Of a DNA stretch of 64,000 bases, positions 10,421-23,609 are shown one piece after another; within the stretch, counting starts at the first letter, position 1; every line of letters starts with the position of its first letter. The stretch spans positions 215,763,578 through 215,827,577 of the forward strand of contig NC_079147.1 of NCBI RefSeq assembly GCF_945859685.1, written 5' to 3'. This DNA is from Eupeodes corollae. Taxonomy: Eukaryota > Arthropoda > Insecta > Diptera > Syrphidae. Under the pieces are notes generated by a model. That model saw only the letters and a program-made list of their open reading frames with translations. It was not told the origin of the DNA and ran no database searches. The translations under genes were made by a program, and so were the position numbers.

Positions 10421-13163
10421 GAATAATATAAATAGCGGCGAAGTTTAAACTAAAGTTTCGGTTTTATTTCTATCTCCTATCATTGTTGAAGCTCATTTTT
10501 GGATTCTATTTAAAAGGGTACAATTTGTTTTAGGAACACGTCAAATATTGAGTTATATTCAAGTTTTGGATGAATTGAAACGATCGAAAGGGGTTGACAA
10601 TTTCTTGCACAGTCGGAAAAAACACCATTGTTGGCAGTGTTGAATTTGTGATCATTCCAAAAGATAAAACCATAAGACAGCTTTGAGTCTGTGTAGCTTT
10701 AACTTCTCCACAGTTAGTTATTCCTTTTGCAGGAATGTTGTCAAGGTCTAAATTTAATAAGCTACCGTTCTACAGTTCAACATCCAAAGAACAAAGATGT
10801 GAGTCTAGAAACGTATATGAAAAGCTTAGGATTTTTGGATCAGAATGGAAAAAAAATGTACTTTAAATTAGTTGTGTACAATATCGTTCACTTTATTAAG
10901 TTTCTTCAAAACTAGTTTGCAGGTTTATCTAGTTAACGTTTCAAGTTCCAAGTCTTTTCAAAAATTTAGGAATCAATCAATCAGAAGAGTGTCTAATTAG
11001 AAATGCATTTATTTGAAACTCGACGATACGAGTGTTAGAGAACTTGTTAGGTGTCATAAGCAGTAGTTCTGAAATTTAAGATATTGAACCATCGAAAGTT
11101 CGAAAAGTTGGTAGAATTGTCTACCATTTTCAGGAACTAAATAAAATTATTTTTTTTATATTCATAAAATTTAAATGGTTAAATTCCAACTTTATAACTC
11201 TATTTTTGAATTCAAATCAATTCGAAACGTCGAAAGTTTGGAAGGTTTATAGGAGCGTAACCTTGAATAACAATTTACCTCAAAATCGTTTGAAAATTAA
11301 ATCACATTCTCAGGCTGCACGGAAACGAATAAATTTATTTTTCGTTTCATATTTGATTATCTTTTACGGAATGAGAAAAATAAGAGCATTTCTTCTTTTT
11401 GCGTTCGAGCATAAGCACAGAAGAAAAAGTTGAACCAATAAATGTTTTATTACAAGTCTTTTGTCAAATTTTCCTAAACAGTCTCTCAATAAGGAATTTA
11501 TTCATGTTCGCGTTCCGCCCAATTACTTTGGTAATTTATTTGAAAAGACCAAAAACCCAATATGGCTCAGCTCGAGTAATATATATAAAAGAACCAAAAA
11601 GATCCTCTCTTCACTTCTGTTCTTAGTCATTTTGAAAGATTTACTTTTTTTTCCCTATTGTTATGTAATAATTCAGCAGGAAGTATTTATGATGGAGGAC
11701 AAAACCAACATCATGGTGTGTATACGACCGACGACAAAACGACGACGTATATAGGGTACAGGATATAGATTAGGTTAGGAAGGTTCATACAACAGCAACA
11801 ACAACAAAAATATGTACGATTTGAACTCCTTCTTTTGGAGGGGGCGGTGTCTGGCACGAATCCCAAACCAATTTGAATTCGCAATTTAACTTCGATGAGT
11901 TATCGAATAAAGAATTGGTTTCATTTTTCGCGATGATAAGTTCCAGATTGCCAGGGAACTTGGCAGGAACTATAAAATTGTACTAATTAACATTTGCATT
12001 GCAAATGATTTCTACACGTTCAATTTGTTCCATGCTCTCTGGCACTGGCACTGGCATTGGGGGTCTTGTGGAATCTCATTAGTGCAAGTTTTTCGTTTTG
12101 GTTTTTAATGTTCGTGTTGAATTAATTGACTTTTCCGAAAGTTGGTTTTAGGAATGAGGTTTTCACCACTCCCATTGCCAGAGTGCCCAGAAGCAACGTT
12201 TTCAAGGGAAATTTTCTGTGTGACAGAAATATTATTAGAACTATTATGATTGCAAAGTTAATAAGGCGAACAAATTTATTTCTTAGGTACATATCATTCG
12301 ATGAGTGTAGAACAATCAAGGTTATGTTAATATGATTATTAAGACCAGATAGTGTTCTATATTATAATGTATGTTACGACGCCACTTCTGCAATTGATGA
12401 ATTTAATTGAGAGGAATAGATCACTGGTTATGTGAAGTTTTATTATTAGAAATGTTAAATGAGTGAAAATTTGTAATAATGCCATCTTTAAATATTAATC
12501 AAAAATGTTTGCGTTAAAATTCTGACTAAGCTGAAGTTTTGTTTTATGGAATAAGAAGGCATTTTCCAAAAACTCTTAGGTTCAACTAAGGCTGGGATGT
12601 AAAACACAAAATTTTGTTTCCCATTAGTATCCTGCGATTTGAAAACTTTAATTTTTTTCTGTGGGGCAATGTAAAAGACAGTACTTTCAGTACGTATCAT
12701 TTTGAATGTTATAACCGAGATACCGAGAGATTTATGCAAAAAAGTGAAATCGTAACTTCCAAATGCTCCCAAAGGGTTTTGTTTTTCACACTTAAACTTT
12801 TTAATAGAGAGAAAGTTGCATCAAATATAATTGATGTTTTTTTTGTTTACTATTGAAAAAATTAATGACCTGCATTAGTTTTTCATAGCTTGTGTTTGTA
12901 CATCATTAACGAATTATTTTTGAATGTAAAGTACATAAATAAAAAGGTATGAAGGAACTTCTGTCATATTTCAAAATTAAGATAATATATGTATACGTAT
13001 GTTATAAAAAAAAGAGAGCTATATATAAACAATAAAATTATAATAAAAAATGTGTTATGTTAGCACTTACCATTTAGCTTCTTAATTAATTGGCCAAAAT
13101 GTTGTTCTGAAATTGAAAAAAAAAACTTTATTTAAAAAAGCATTAAGAAAGAGTGATAAACAA
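10421..13163. other. AT-rich stretch without recognisable genes
   Basis: No protein motif, RNA gene or long repeat recognised on either strand. An ACGACGAC-type cluster near 11725-11750 and an AACAACAACAA run near 11790-11808 are the only simple repeats of note. Confidence 0.45.
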
Positions 13164-13297
13164 ATAAATTAGGTGGCTCAACAGTCCGTAGAGAACCAGG
13201 GCCTAGTGACTTACAACTCTAAACCATTCCTGTGTGATCGAATTCAAACCTCTCGCAAGACAGTCTAACGCACTAACTATCATGCCACGGGTAAGAA
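13164..13297 (-). repeat. tRNA-derived SINE, copy 1 (middle deleted)
   Basis: On the minus strand it starts at the tRNA-like head (CCGTGGCATGATAGTTAGTGCG, which covers the pol III A box) and ends in the family tail GGACTGTTGAGCCACCTAA. The B-box region is decayed (GGTTTGAATTCG), and the middle body present in the copies at 59626 and 62870 is missing. A possible 8-bp target-site duplication, ATAAACAA, lies at 13156-13163 and 13298-13305. Confidence 0.75.
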
Positions 13298-13380
13298 ATA
13301 AACAACAAAATGTTAATAATACTGTACGTCAAAATTCCTATCATTATGAAAGCACTTTTTGAAAAAAATAAACATTTGAA

Positions 13381-14745
13381 ATGGAAAGACAAAATTTGAA
13401 TGAAAATGAGTTGAAGAGGGAACCAAAAATAGAAGAAAGTGACGAAGATTTGGACTTTGATGATACCTATCTCAGATACCGACTCGGAACATGAAGATTT
13501 AAACGTTGTTGATGCGGGAATTCTAGAAAGTGATGAGGAAGAGATGCTTGAAGAAACCGAGAAAACACCAACCCTGATTGATACAAGTCACAACGTACGA
13601 TGGATGGAGTTTTCTTCCCGCCAAAAAACCTTTACTTTCAGTAGAAAGTCCGGTTTCCTAATAGACGTGACTTCAACTATAAGCTGTCTTGAAGCCTTTT
13701 ACCTTTTTGTTGATGAGGAGGTTATACAACTTATAGTTTGGGAAACAAATAGATATGCAGAGCAGCAATGGAAAAAAAATGGGTTTACACAAACGCCACA
13801 AAGATAAGAAATCTTGCATCTTGGCCTCGTAAAGGTGGGATTGTTGGGAGAATATTGTTCGAAGAAAAATATTTACAATTTTGGCATACGCGCTAAAATT
13901 ATGTCCAGAAATCGTTTCCAACTTCTTCTGAACTTCATTAAATTTACTGACAACACATCCATAGCGGCAGAAGATAGAATTGGAAAACTAAAACCTCTTT
14001 TGGACATGCTGCAGACGATGTTTCAGAGGGTGCTTATGAATACCCGGAGTATATGCAGGCTAGTTTTCCGACAATATAGGTAAATACCAAACAAAGCTCA
14101 TCCTTCTGGTGTTAAGTTATTCAAACTTTGCTCTACAGAAGGTTTCACTTGGTCTACTAAGATTTACTACAACAAAAGCTCAAAAGGTGTTCTAGAAGTT
14201 GGTTTGAAAGGAGAAGGTCGCACTCTATTTGTTTACAATTTTTTTACGAGTTACGAACTGGCACGCGCCAAACTTGACCAAAAAACGCATGTAGTTGGGA
14301 CACTTCGAGCGAACAAAAAATTCTGCCCAAGAGAGGTTATGAATGCACAGCTAAAGAGAGGAGAAATGGTAGCACGTGAGGAAGAAAACGGCATTGTTGT
14401 TCTAAAGTGGAAGGACACACGAGAAGTCAAGATGCTATCGAGAAAACATGCTCCTCTTATGGCTGTCGTATCTGACCAATCGGTTCCTGACCCAAATATT
14501 CCATCTACCAGTAGAGGAAAATAAACCAACGCCAAGGAAATCGTAAAAAGCCTCTTGCTATTATTGAATATAACAAAGGCATGTGGGGCATTGATCTATC
14601 GGATCAAATGGCTTCATATGCTAGGACACGGAGAAGAGGTCTTAGGTGGTACAGCAAAGTTCCCATTGAATTTCTGCTGGGAATGGCAAATTCGAAATTT
14701 TAAGAGCAGGTAGTTGAAGGATTATTGGATCTTCTTTATTTATAA
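13381..14745 (+). mobile_element. piggyBac-type DNA transposon transposase, degenerate
   Basis: Several plus-strand pieces together trace a piggyBac-family DDE transposase, which cuts and pastes its element at TTAA sites. An acidic N-terminus starts at 13381 (MERQNLNENELKREPK) and shifts frame near 13440. Next come FVDEEVIQLIVWETNRYAEQ and, after a stop, MSRNRFQLLLNFIKFTDN (13814-14083), then IPNKAHPSGVKLFKL (about 14087). The block GEGRTLFVYNFFTSYELA (about 14206) follows, and finally NKGMWGIDLSDQMASY with RWYSK (about 14570-14690). The central Asp of the V-D-N-F-F-T-S motif is Tyr (14234-14236). Deletions and at least three frame breaks make it inactive. I could not identify terminal repeats. 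Confidence 0.88.
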
Positions 14746-15469
14746 CCCGTTGCTTCAAAGAAACATTTTATAGAAAAAGAAAGGATACACGGAAAGAAAT
14801 GTATGGCATTTATGACAATGCTACTATGGACTGGAGTCCCATACTAAAAAAGTATCGGTGATATTCCTACATTGTATTGCTACAACTCCCATACTGTATC
14901 GGAGATGTCGCAATGCTACTACTACTAGTTTATCCCGTAATAACTTATGGCGTGATAATCGATACCCTTACTGCTGACAATAGTGTAAATATAAGGGATA
15001 TAACAATAATGTATACACTTTTCTGCTAGGAGCGTTGTACATGCCGCCAGTCAGTATGGGCCTGACTATAACTATTGTCGACGTTACTATTCTCAGTATG
15101 GCCAAATTAACTATGCTTACAACTTTTTATCCAATTGAAATCTTCTAAGCCATACAGTATTGCGTTCGCACCCATACTGACATTGTAATATTCGCAATGT
15201 TTTTCTTTTCGTGTACAAATGGTAAGACCATAAGACGGGCTTGCGTTTTGTGTTATACCAAACAAAAAAATCGTAAGATAGAAAAACTGCTAAGAACAGC
15301 ATAAAAAGAACAACAACAATCTGTCTAGAGTGCCCCAATAAACCCCACCTATGCGTTACTTGCTTTCCAAAATATTCACATTCAAAAGGACACAAGCGTC
15401 CATAGGTTTTTCTCAAAACCCACCTCTGTCTATCAACTGCTACTCTCACCACCCCGCGGTGAACATCGG
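14746..15469. other. Unassigned spacer
   Basis: Between the piggyBac remnant and the RTE fragment. It holds several near-repeats of short words such as CCATACTG, CAGTATGG and ACTATTG (about 14835-15185). These could be the decayed end of the DNA transposon or an unrelated local repeat. No protein signal is seen. Confidence 0.4.
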
Positions 15470-16385
15470 GTGCCTAGTACCTCAACTGGAGATTGGGTTC
15501 CAACCCTAAGGAAAGTTGTTGGGGGCAGCAAAAGAGAGAGGGGGGAGAGGTGTTTCCACTGAGGCACCTCTCCTTATCCAGGCGGCAGCGGACGAATTCT
15601 CGAGATGGAATCAACGGTGGAGTCTACAGGTCCAGTAAAGTTGAACTACTTAGTGAACATCTTATAGGGCTTCTTTGACATATTCGGAGACCAGGCCTGT
15701 AAGGAGCAGTTTATCCGGCTCCCCATCCTTGAAGTTATACTTAGGATCTGGCACTCCAGGTTGAGGGTTGTGCCGTCGGGATGACTTCCTGGCCACGTTA
15801 AAAATACCTTTAGTTGCGAAGCTCCAACAAGACTCGGATACGGACGGATTCACTGTTGATAACCCACGCAAACGAAATAAGGACAACGAACTTCGGATAT
15901 GTACGTGGAATGTTAGGTCCCTTAACTGACCACCTGCAACCGAACAATTAGCGGAAGCCCTAAACTGCTGCAAGGCAGATATTACAGCCATCCAAGAAGT
16001 GCGATGGGATGGACCGGGCAAACGCAAACTAAAAGACTGCGATGTATACTACGGCAACAGCTACCGAGAACAAAGACAGCGTCTATTTGGGTGTGGATTT
16101 GTTGTTGGAACTTGGCTCAGGCAAAAAGTCTTGAGTTTCAACAGTGTGAGCGAGCGCTTCACGACAATCCGCATCAAGGCTAAATTCGCCAACATAAGCC
16201 TAATATGCGTGCATGCCCCAACAGAGGAGAAAGTTGAAGACACCAAAGACCTATTTTTCAAGCTCTTGGACAAGACATATGAGCAGTGCCCTGGCTATGA
16301 CATTAAAATTGTCTTAGGAGATTTTAATGCCAAGCTAGGAAGAGAAGATATCTTTGGTGGCATAATCGGCTTCTGGGGAATTATG
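15470..16385 (+). mobile_element. RTE-clade LINE, 5' region and endonuclease
   Basis: From about 15870 the sequence reads ELRICTWNVRSLN, then (after a stop) ADITAIQEVRWDGPGKRK. It continues NISLICVHAPTEEK and IVLGDFNAKLGREDIFGG. These are the TWNVRSL, Q-E-x-R-W, H-A-P-T and GDFNAK-x-GRE blocks of the RTE-clade AP endonuclease, which nicks target DNA for target-primed reverse transcription. The part from 15470 to 15870 is GC-richer and is probably the 5' UTR/leader. Homology stops abruptly after FGGIIG near 16370, so RT is missing here. The same clade supplies the 3' portions at 24768 and 30488. Confidence 0.85.
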
Positions 16386-16418
16386 AGGTGTGGCACGTTT
16401 TCGAAGTCAAAGTGTTAA
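15999..16418 (+). pseudogene. RTE endonuclease, longest open piece
   Basis: A 139-codon open piece covering most of the endonuclease fold: RWDGPGKRK through CVHAPTEEKVEDTKDLFF to LGDFNAKLGRED. The metal-binding Glu of QEVRW lies just upstream of the first ATG in the same frame, so the true protein started earlier. The terminal His block (SDH) is absent because of the break at about 16370; the last 15 or so residues are read-through into unrelated sequence. Confidence 0.75.
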
Positions 16419-16724
16419 TGTTACTCTTTTTTTGTACGAGAATTCAAGTGACTGACGGATAAACATTTTAAATGGCGACATTTTCTGAGAGCATTTCTAT
16501 TTTTGCATTTGGTTTTGGAACTTTCAAGCATTAATAATCCTAAGATTTTCTGAATTTAAAACTAACGAACTATTTTGTTTTGAAGTTGTTCAAATAAATT
16601 ATGTGTCTCAATATTTCTATCATTAGTCTCGGTTGTTTTTTCTTTTTGCTAGTGGAAATCAAAAAATGACCACTCAATTTTCCCACCCTGAACTTAAGCC
16701 AGTTTTGAAAAGTTATTTCTACGG

Positions 16725-17165
16725 CCACGTTAGCCAGAACTTTTAAAAATATGAGCTTGATACTAGTGAATGAATTAATTTTTGTTTTTTGAATTCAAAC
16801 TTTACATAAAAGCAACTTTTCACTTTCAGTCTAAGTTTCGCAGTATTTGATTTTTGGGACAAGTTCTTTCTTGTGTTAGGAGCGGGCTTTGGATGAACTG
16901 AAACAGGGAATAATCCGTGTCCAATGTTTTTGTAAGCGCTGTGAGCGCAGCCCAACTCAACTGGACCTCATACCTGAAATAGAAACTCACCCCAAGAAAG
17001 ATGTAATAATGGTTTGTAACTTTCTTGTCCCCATTTGAGTTTAATTCAAATTATGAATCAGTGTAATTTAAAGCTCTAGCATAATGTTTAGAAAGGTAGA
17101 ATGTAGAAGAAATGTACAATGTTTTAGGAGTATATTGTATTAAGTTGTGGGGTGGAATCATCTAA
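16725..17165. repeat. Unclassified dispersed repeat, copy A
   Basis: Shares long stretches with 24195-24600 in the same orientation. These include GATTTTTGGGACAAG, the words GATAATCCGTGT/GAATAATCCGTGT, AAACTCACCC(C)AAGAAA, ATGTAATAATGGTTTGTA and TTTAGAAAGGTAGAATGTAG. The order is the same in both copies, with small indels. No transposase or RT motif is visible, so it is probably a non-autonomous element or an untranslated part of one. Ends are approximate. Confidence 0.7.
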
Positions 17166-20100
17166 GGTGATTGTTGATAAATGACAATCAAAATGATCGA
17201 ATTTGTTCTACGTAAGGTGATAGTCAAGTTGATACCTAAAAAGCTGTCACAAAAAAATGTTATAGTCAATTTCAAACAAATAGGTTTATTACGAATAGAG
17301 CTACCAGAAGTTTACACAAACGACTTTTAAATTTTCTTAGTTTACTTTGTTTATTTAAAAAACTCATTCCTGCGACCGACGCGACGAAGCTTTTTGTTTT
17401 TTGAATGCAAACTTTACATAAAAGAATCTTAAAGATAAACTGAATTCACTTTCAGTCTAAGACTTCAAGACAACAATCTTTTAAATTTTAAAACAAGTCT
17501 ATAATATTTTCACCTCAAACGAGTACAAATAAAAACATGACGTTTTGATGATGAGTATTAAATTAATTCAAAACTCAAAAATTGTTTTTACAAAATACTC
17601 CTATTTTAATTTGAAACACATTTTAATGAAAATTTCGAAATAATCTTAAATTCATTTAGACTTGAGGAAAAAGTGGTTATTCTATTCCTCTTTCTCGAAA
17701 GGGCTGCTTATAATATAAATATATGTATTTGTTTTTGACTTAAACAAAGTTTAAATACCTTCGAAATGTAATCAAATTATTTTTTTTACAAATTTATCAC
17801 AGTGTAAGTTCCTCGAAATATGTATCTATACAAAAGTATCTACATGATAAGTACAAAGAAAGAAAGATCTTATGAATAAATATTTTATATTTTGAGCATG
17901 ATTGATTCGAAATAATAAAAAGAATGTGTTATTAAAAAACATACACAAACCCAAATATATATATGACTAAAATATCATATTAAATTTACCATGTAATCGA
18001 TTTCTAGGAATTTTAAATTGAAAAACCCGAAACTTTATGTACTTTTCATGTATTGGAATCATAAGTCCACCCAGCACGTACCTATATTTCTAACTCTAAT
18101 TCAAATCTACTAAATATGTATTATCCTTTTTCATACACATTTTTATATTAAAATCTAACAGGAATGTATATACATACATGCACGTATTATGGTTTGTTTT
18201 TAATCCTTTTCTTTGGATTTATTTTTGTTTTAAGGAAGTATTTGCGGTAGGACATGGGTTAAGATGAGGTTATGCATAATTTTTGGCCATTTGCAAAGTT
18301 GCACGCCCCAGCAATTATATCCTATGGCAAACAAGGAACTTGTGTATTCCTGGAAGAATTCATCATTATTAGGAATCCTGTTCACAAACAAAAAAAAAAT
18401 AATCCATTTATATGCATGCACGAGTCGGCTACATAAATCAAAAGAGGCCTCTTTCTTGTTCGTCTGTTTTTCTATATATAAATACAAACCCACACACATA
18501 TATATATACACAAAAACTGTAGGTATGTACTACACTTAGAAAACATCCTGCTTCTATAGAAGTATTGCTGGTTATTCTTGCTTTTTTGTATAGATGGCAG
18601 CACATAAATCATCTTACAGTACCTTCCTACCTACCTACAACATTTTTTCTTGTTTTTCTTTTGTTTTGCTTTTGATGATCGAAGGAGACAAGGGGGAGCA
18701 CTAACTTACCTTCCTCCCACCTTTTTTTGAGTGATCGGATGGGAGAAACGTTTAGCCCCGTCTAACAACAACGTAAACATTCTCTGGGTGGCCTCAGATA
18801 TATTTTAGTGTATTTATTTTTCATTAATCATACAAAATGAATACCAAGGGAAATTTCAATTGAATTTAAATTCTCCTTTTTTGTGTGTTCGTTCTTTGAA
18901 AAATCCAAGGATACTGGATGTGAGAGAGAGGAAGTCCTTTTTTTAAGAGTACCTATGTACGTATACCTACCCACTTAGAGGATGGTGTGATGGTTTTGGG
19001 TATACTATATGTGGGGTAGATTAAAAACAAAAATTAAATTCAGATCCTGGATGGTCATGGGGGATTTAAGGACAGGTCATTTGGGTATGTTGTTGTATTT
19101 TTGAACTCCCGTTCAGGAAGCCTATTATAAATCAATTTTTATTCAAAGGAGAAAAAAAATATTTGAATTTAAAATTAATTCCTGTATTTGATTTGCGTTC
19201 GAGGCTTTAAGTTATTTATTTTCGTTATCAGGTTGAAATTATCGTAACACAATATTGGTTTGAGTTTTCTGTCAGTCGGATTTGGGTTTGACAACGCATG
19301 AAACTTTTGAACTTTCATGTTTTTGGTTTGCTTTGTTAGTACCAAGCCTGAGATGTATTTAATGATATGTAAATGATACAAATTTTAAGGGAAATGGGTG
19401 GATTCACCGCAAGGTAAGTGAGTGAGTATGAGTCATTTTATTAGTGAATGGCCCAGTTCATTTTTAAAAATTCTTTCATTTCTTATGCAGACTTGATACT
19501 CTGAGTTAGAATTCACCAACTTTATTGAACAAGAAGTACCTGAGAAACAAGCCAAAACACCCTTACATTAAAAATTAACTCCGCTGGTTGAAGGTTTCGT
19601 GCTTTGCAATTCCTTTTAAACATCTTAAAGAATGTAAGATAAAATAAGTATTAAAATACCTTTCATATAGCTTAAAGAATGTTGGATAAAGTAAGCTAGT
19701 TTTTAAAGACTTATATCTTACTTACATGACTGGTTCTTTGTCCGAGTTATTCTGCAAGAAGTTTTCTAATTCTCTATCCGATAACAGTTGCCATCAAATA
19801 AATCCAATGGGACAATCTTAATGTACTCCTTCAGACCGAAAAAACAATTATTTTGTTTAGACATCCAAACCCTTTCTCAATTCTGTTTTAGTTTTGTGTT
19901 GTGTTGTTTTATTTTTTCGCTAATACAATGACCACAAGCCGCAGTGTTAAATACCCACAATAATCCATTTCCTTCTATCTGCCTCTCTTTCTGTCTCTAT
20001 GTATTTTTCCCAAAAACCAGAGACACACTAAAACCAATTGAATGAAAATCCGAAACATTTGTGCAACACTATCTCCCTGCCATCAAGGATGTGCTTTAGC

Positions 20101-21161
20101 AAATGGTTGGTAATCTCATTGCCATGAGGCACAATGATAGTGTGTTGTATCGTTGTGCCAATATCCCGGATTTAATTGTGTCATTAAGGTGGGAAATGGC
20201 TATTTTATATGTCCTGTTGGGGATTTAAGCAGCGAGTTGCATTGTAAAATCAAATTCAACTTTACCCGGATAAAAGCTCTTCCAAAGATATCCTCGTATC
20301 CGTCCATGTATGCTTGTACCTCGCGTACAATGGGTATTTCAAAAAATGAAACAACCAACGACGAACGCAAGGATGATACCTTAACGACTTTGAAAATAAC
20401 AAAAACAAAAAACAGAAAAACTCACGATGCTTGCGTTACACATCACATCGTACCTCTGTACATTGTATAACCATTCCCTTTCCATTCTTTTTCAGAACGG
20501 AAGGATTTCGAATGTTTGGTATTGTTTAAAGGATCGAATGATAATAATATGATGGGTAGATATGCTGTGCATTGTATTTGTTCCCGTGCGTCACATCGCT
20601 GTGAGTCGTCAAAAGATATAAAAGAAAAACAAAAAACGAAACATAAATGCGGACGTGAAGTTCTTTGAGGTTATTATTATGGTATCCTTTGTTGTATGTT
20701 GGGTTGCATCTGAATTGTTTTAATGAAACGTTAAGGATTTTCATGGAAACTTTAGCAACAACCACATTTTTTTAACGACAAAAAATTAAGCTGAAATTAT
20801 TTTTTTTAATTCTTTTGAACGCATTAAAGTTATTTTTGTGGATAAGTTCTCTTTAACATGAGGGAATCCTTCAGATTTACTAGAAAAAGTCATCACATCT
20901 GCCAATTAGTATTAATCCTCTAATAACATTTTTAAAAGCTTAGGTAATTTGCTCACAGTTGCAAGTTTCTACACAATTATAAGATATTTTACAAAGTATA
21001 CAATTCTGCATAACAGAGACGGAAGAAGTTCAAATTACAAAATGTGAAGTGCGAATTCCGAAGTGAAAAGTTGAGAGTATGAATTGCGAGGAACAAATTG
21101 TTACCATGTTATTTCATTAGTAAGTCTCCCTTTTGTAGCCCAATTTTAACAAATAAGGTGT
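17166..21161. other. AT-rich stretch without recognisable genes
   Basis: Near 17395-17465 a stretch repeats words of the element at 16725 (GCAAACTTTACATAAAAG and TTTCAGTCTAAG), so part of copy A appears duplicated there. A CA/TA dinucleotide run lies at about 18488-18512. Otherwise I see no coding or RNA signal. Confidence 0.45.
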
Positions 21162-21273
21162 TATTATTTTTATTATTATACTTTATTGAACAATAATATA
21201 GTTACAAAATTCAATAAATATTTATCAGAGCATTAGTTACCAGGGCCTTCAGCTCATTTGGAGAAAACTTAAG

Positions 21274-22495
21274 TTAAATATGTATATTAAGTCTTGTAAT
21301 AATTTCGTTCACAAATTTTATACTACTTGGTAAAATTTCGGTTAAAAGTTCTTTGAGAGATTTGTTTGCTATGGATAAGGATGTTGAGTTGATATGAGGA
21401 CATTGAAGGATATGGGAAATGTTCAAAGGTGGGCTCTGGTCGCAGAAGTTACAAAGGGGTGCTCGTTCTTTGGTGATCAGGTGTTTGTGGGTGGCATTTG
21501 TATGACCCATTCGAAGTCATCGTATTTTGTTACCATACTTCTGGGAAGTTCTACAGGGAAAGTCACCCTCGCAGCATCAGCATCAGCATTGATTGTTGAA
21601 TAGTGGTGAGAGTATTCCCGCCAGTTATTCTTATTTTTTTTCTCATGGAATTTTTTAAATGGTTTAACGTGTCCTTTTTGTTAAATTGTATAAGAGAGAT
21701 AAGAGGCTGTCTGAGAGCGAGTTTGGCTTCTGCGTCGGCAATTTCATTACCAACAATCAATACATGCCGAGGGACCCATGCTAGCATTATGGTATTTTCT
21801 TCTGTGATTAGTTTATCCCGGATGTCAACTACTATATCACAGGATTTTTTTATATTTTGGATTCTTAAGATGAAAGGTTGTCGATGAATATTATGGTTTT
21901 CTTATTTTTAGCACTGATATCTTTGAGTATGGCATAAGCCTCGGCTGTACATGTTGACGATGTAAAATAAAGTAGTCCTGTACTAATGACACAGCCATCT
22001 TTCGTTACTAAAGCATATGAGGTACCGTCATTCCATCCGAGTTTCTTATAATTGTCCTCGATTTCATTAATTGTTTGTTTTTGATTTATTATAATTCGAC
22101 AGATTTGTCAATATAGTTTGTTTTGGGAGGTTCCACGGAGGAAAGTCAACATTGTTTTTGTTCTTTACTACAATTGGAATTTTCAGCTCTTTCGCCGATT
22201 CCAAAGCCTTATAAAAAGCGGATTGGTTTTTCGGTTTTTTCTTTCTCCTCAATAGCTTTTTTAAATCCTTATGTATGGGTGATTTAAATGATGAGTTAAT
22301 TTTTAGTGTTATTTTCCAGGTTTGGAAATCAATTTGATCATTTAGGTTAGGGAGTCCTGATTCAGTAAGGATGTTCTTGATTGGTGTTAAGTAGAAGGCA
22401 CCCAGGTAGGTTCTTATAGCGGCGTGGTATGGGGTAGAAATTAGTTGCAGAGAAAATTCTGGAACATTTCCCATAAATTGGTAGACCGTAATCAT
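21274..22495 (-). pseudogene. I-clade LINE: connection, RNase H and C-terminal tail
   Basis: 22067-22495 reads PYHAAIRTYLGAFYLTPIKNILTESGLP, the connection domain after RT. From about 22055 RNase H reads WNDGTSYALV, CTAEAYAILKDI and IFIDNLSS; the Glu is kept, and the usual TDS is IDN. It continues LAWVPRHVLIVGNEIADAEAKLA (about 21720-21785), where the GHxGIxGNE motif has H-to-R style damage. The tail 21274-21510 holds LCNFCDQSPPLNISHILQCP, a C-x2-C-x8-H-x4-C knuckle. Confidence 0.82.
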
Positions 22496-22499
22496 TTTT

Positions 22500-23605
22500 T
22501 GATAAAAATAATTGACTGAATAATAAGATCACCCGCGTAAAGGACGTGATTTGTTTTAGGGTATACGCGAGTTATTTTACTCATTTCATTAGAGGCAATT
22601 TTGAATAGATTGACTAAAAGGGGGCAACCCCATTCATAAGTTTATGAATTTGTGAATAAATATTATTATTAGTTTTAATTCGAAATTTTCGGTTGGTAAG
22701 GAAAGCTTTTATTAAGTTGAACATTTTTGTACCAACCTTCCATAGTTTTAACTGGTTTAAAATAACGTGAGGTCCTATTCTGTCGAAGGCTTGTTCAAAG
22801 TCAATTGAGAGAATCGAGATATGAATCTTGTGTATCGCAACCGGATTTGAACGTTGTTTGGTTGATGTCGATAAACTTATTTTTTTCCAACCACCAAGAT
22901 AGGCGTTTGGAAACTATTTTTTTTAAGACTTTTGAAAGGCAGGGCAGAAGTGATATTGGACGATAGAATTCGATAAGTGTGTGATCTTTGTTTGCTTTGG
23001 GGATGGGCACAATGGTTGCCACTTTCCATGTTTGGGGAATAACTCCCTTATCAAATATGTGATTGTAAAAGGACATAAATCTGTTTTTTAAACAGGAAGG
23101 ACTATTTTTGATCATTGAATAATTTATTCTGTCGTATCCGGGGGTGTTCCCTTTTACAGAGCGCAAGCTGGCTTAAAACTCTATCATATTTATCGAGGAT
23201 TCTATTGAGTTTGTTGAATGAGTGATGGTGAAATTTGGAATGACGTCATTTAAGCATTTGTATTTTTCTTCAACGTATTTTGGTTGGAAATTAGAATCGT
23301 TATGGATACTTTCCCAAAATTTAGCAAAGTATTCGTTGATCTTTATAGGACATGTAATATTTTCAGAGTCGTTTCTGATAAGTTTAATTGTAGGAGGTGT
23401 AAAATTTCCTGTAAGGCTTTTAATGTCAGCCCGCATTTTTTGGGGGTTGAGTTATGGTTGATTCCCTCAGTAAATTTCATATAAGAAGTTACTTTTGCTG
23501 TCTTGGCTGCTAGTTTAAATTGGGCGTTGGCTTTCCTATAAGCGATTAGATTAACCTCATTTGGATATTTTTTGAATAACTTCTGAGATTTGGATCCCAC
23601 CAGGG
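22500..23605 (-). pseudogene. I-clade LINE: reverse transcriptase
   Basis: Encodes the RT N-terminal block TPGYDRINYSMIKNSP, PQTWKVATIVPIPKANKD and FYRPISLLPCLSKVLKKIV (22801-23166). It then gives FEQAFDRIGPHVILNQLK with the first catalytic Asp present (about 22755-22800). The second catalytic motif reads LYAGDLII instead of LYADD (22528-22539), so one of the paired metal-binding aspartates is lost. A TAG near 22620 and frame shifts near 22500 and 23170 break the frame. Confidence 0.85.
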
Positions 23606-23609
23606 GACT

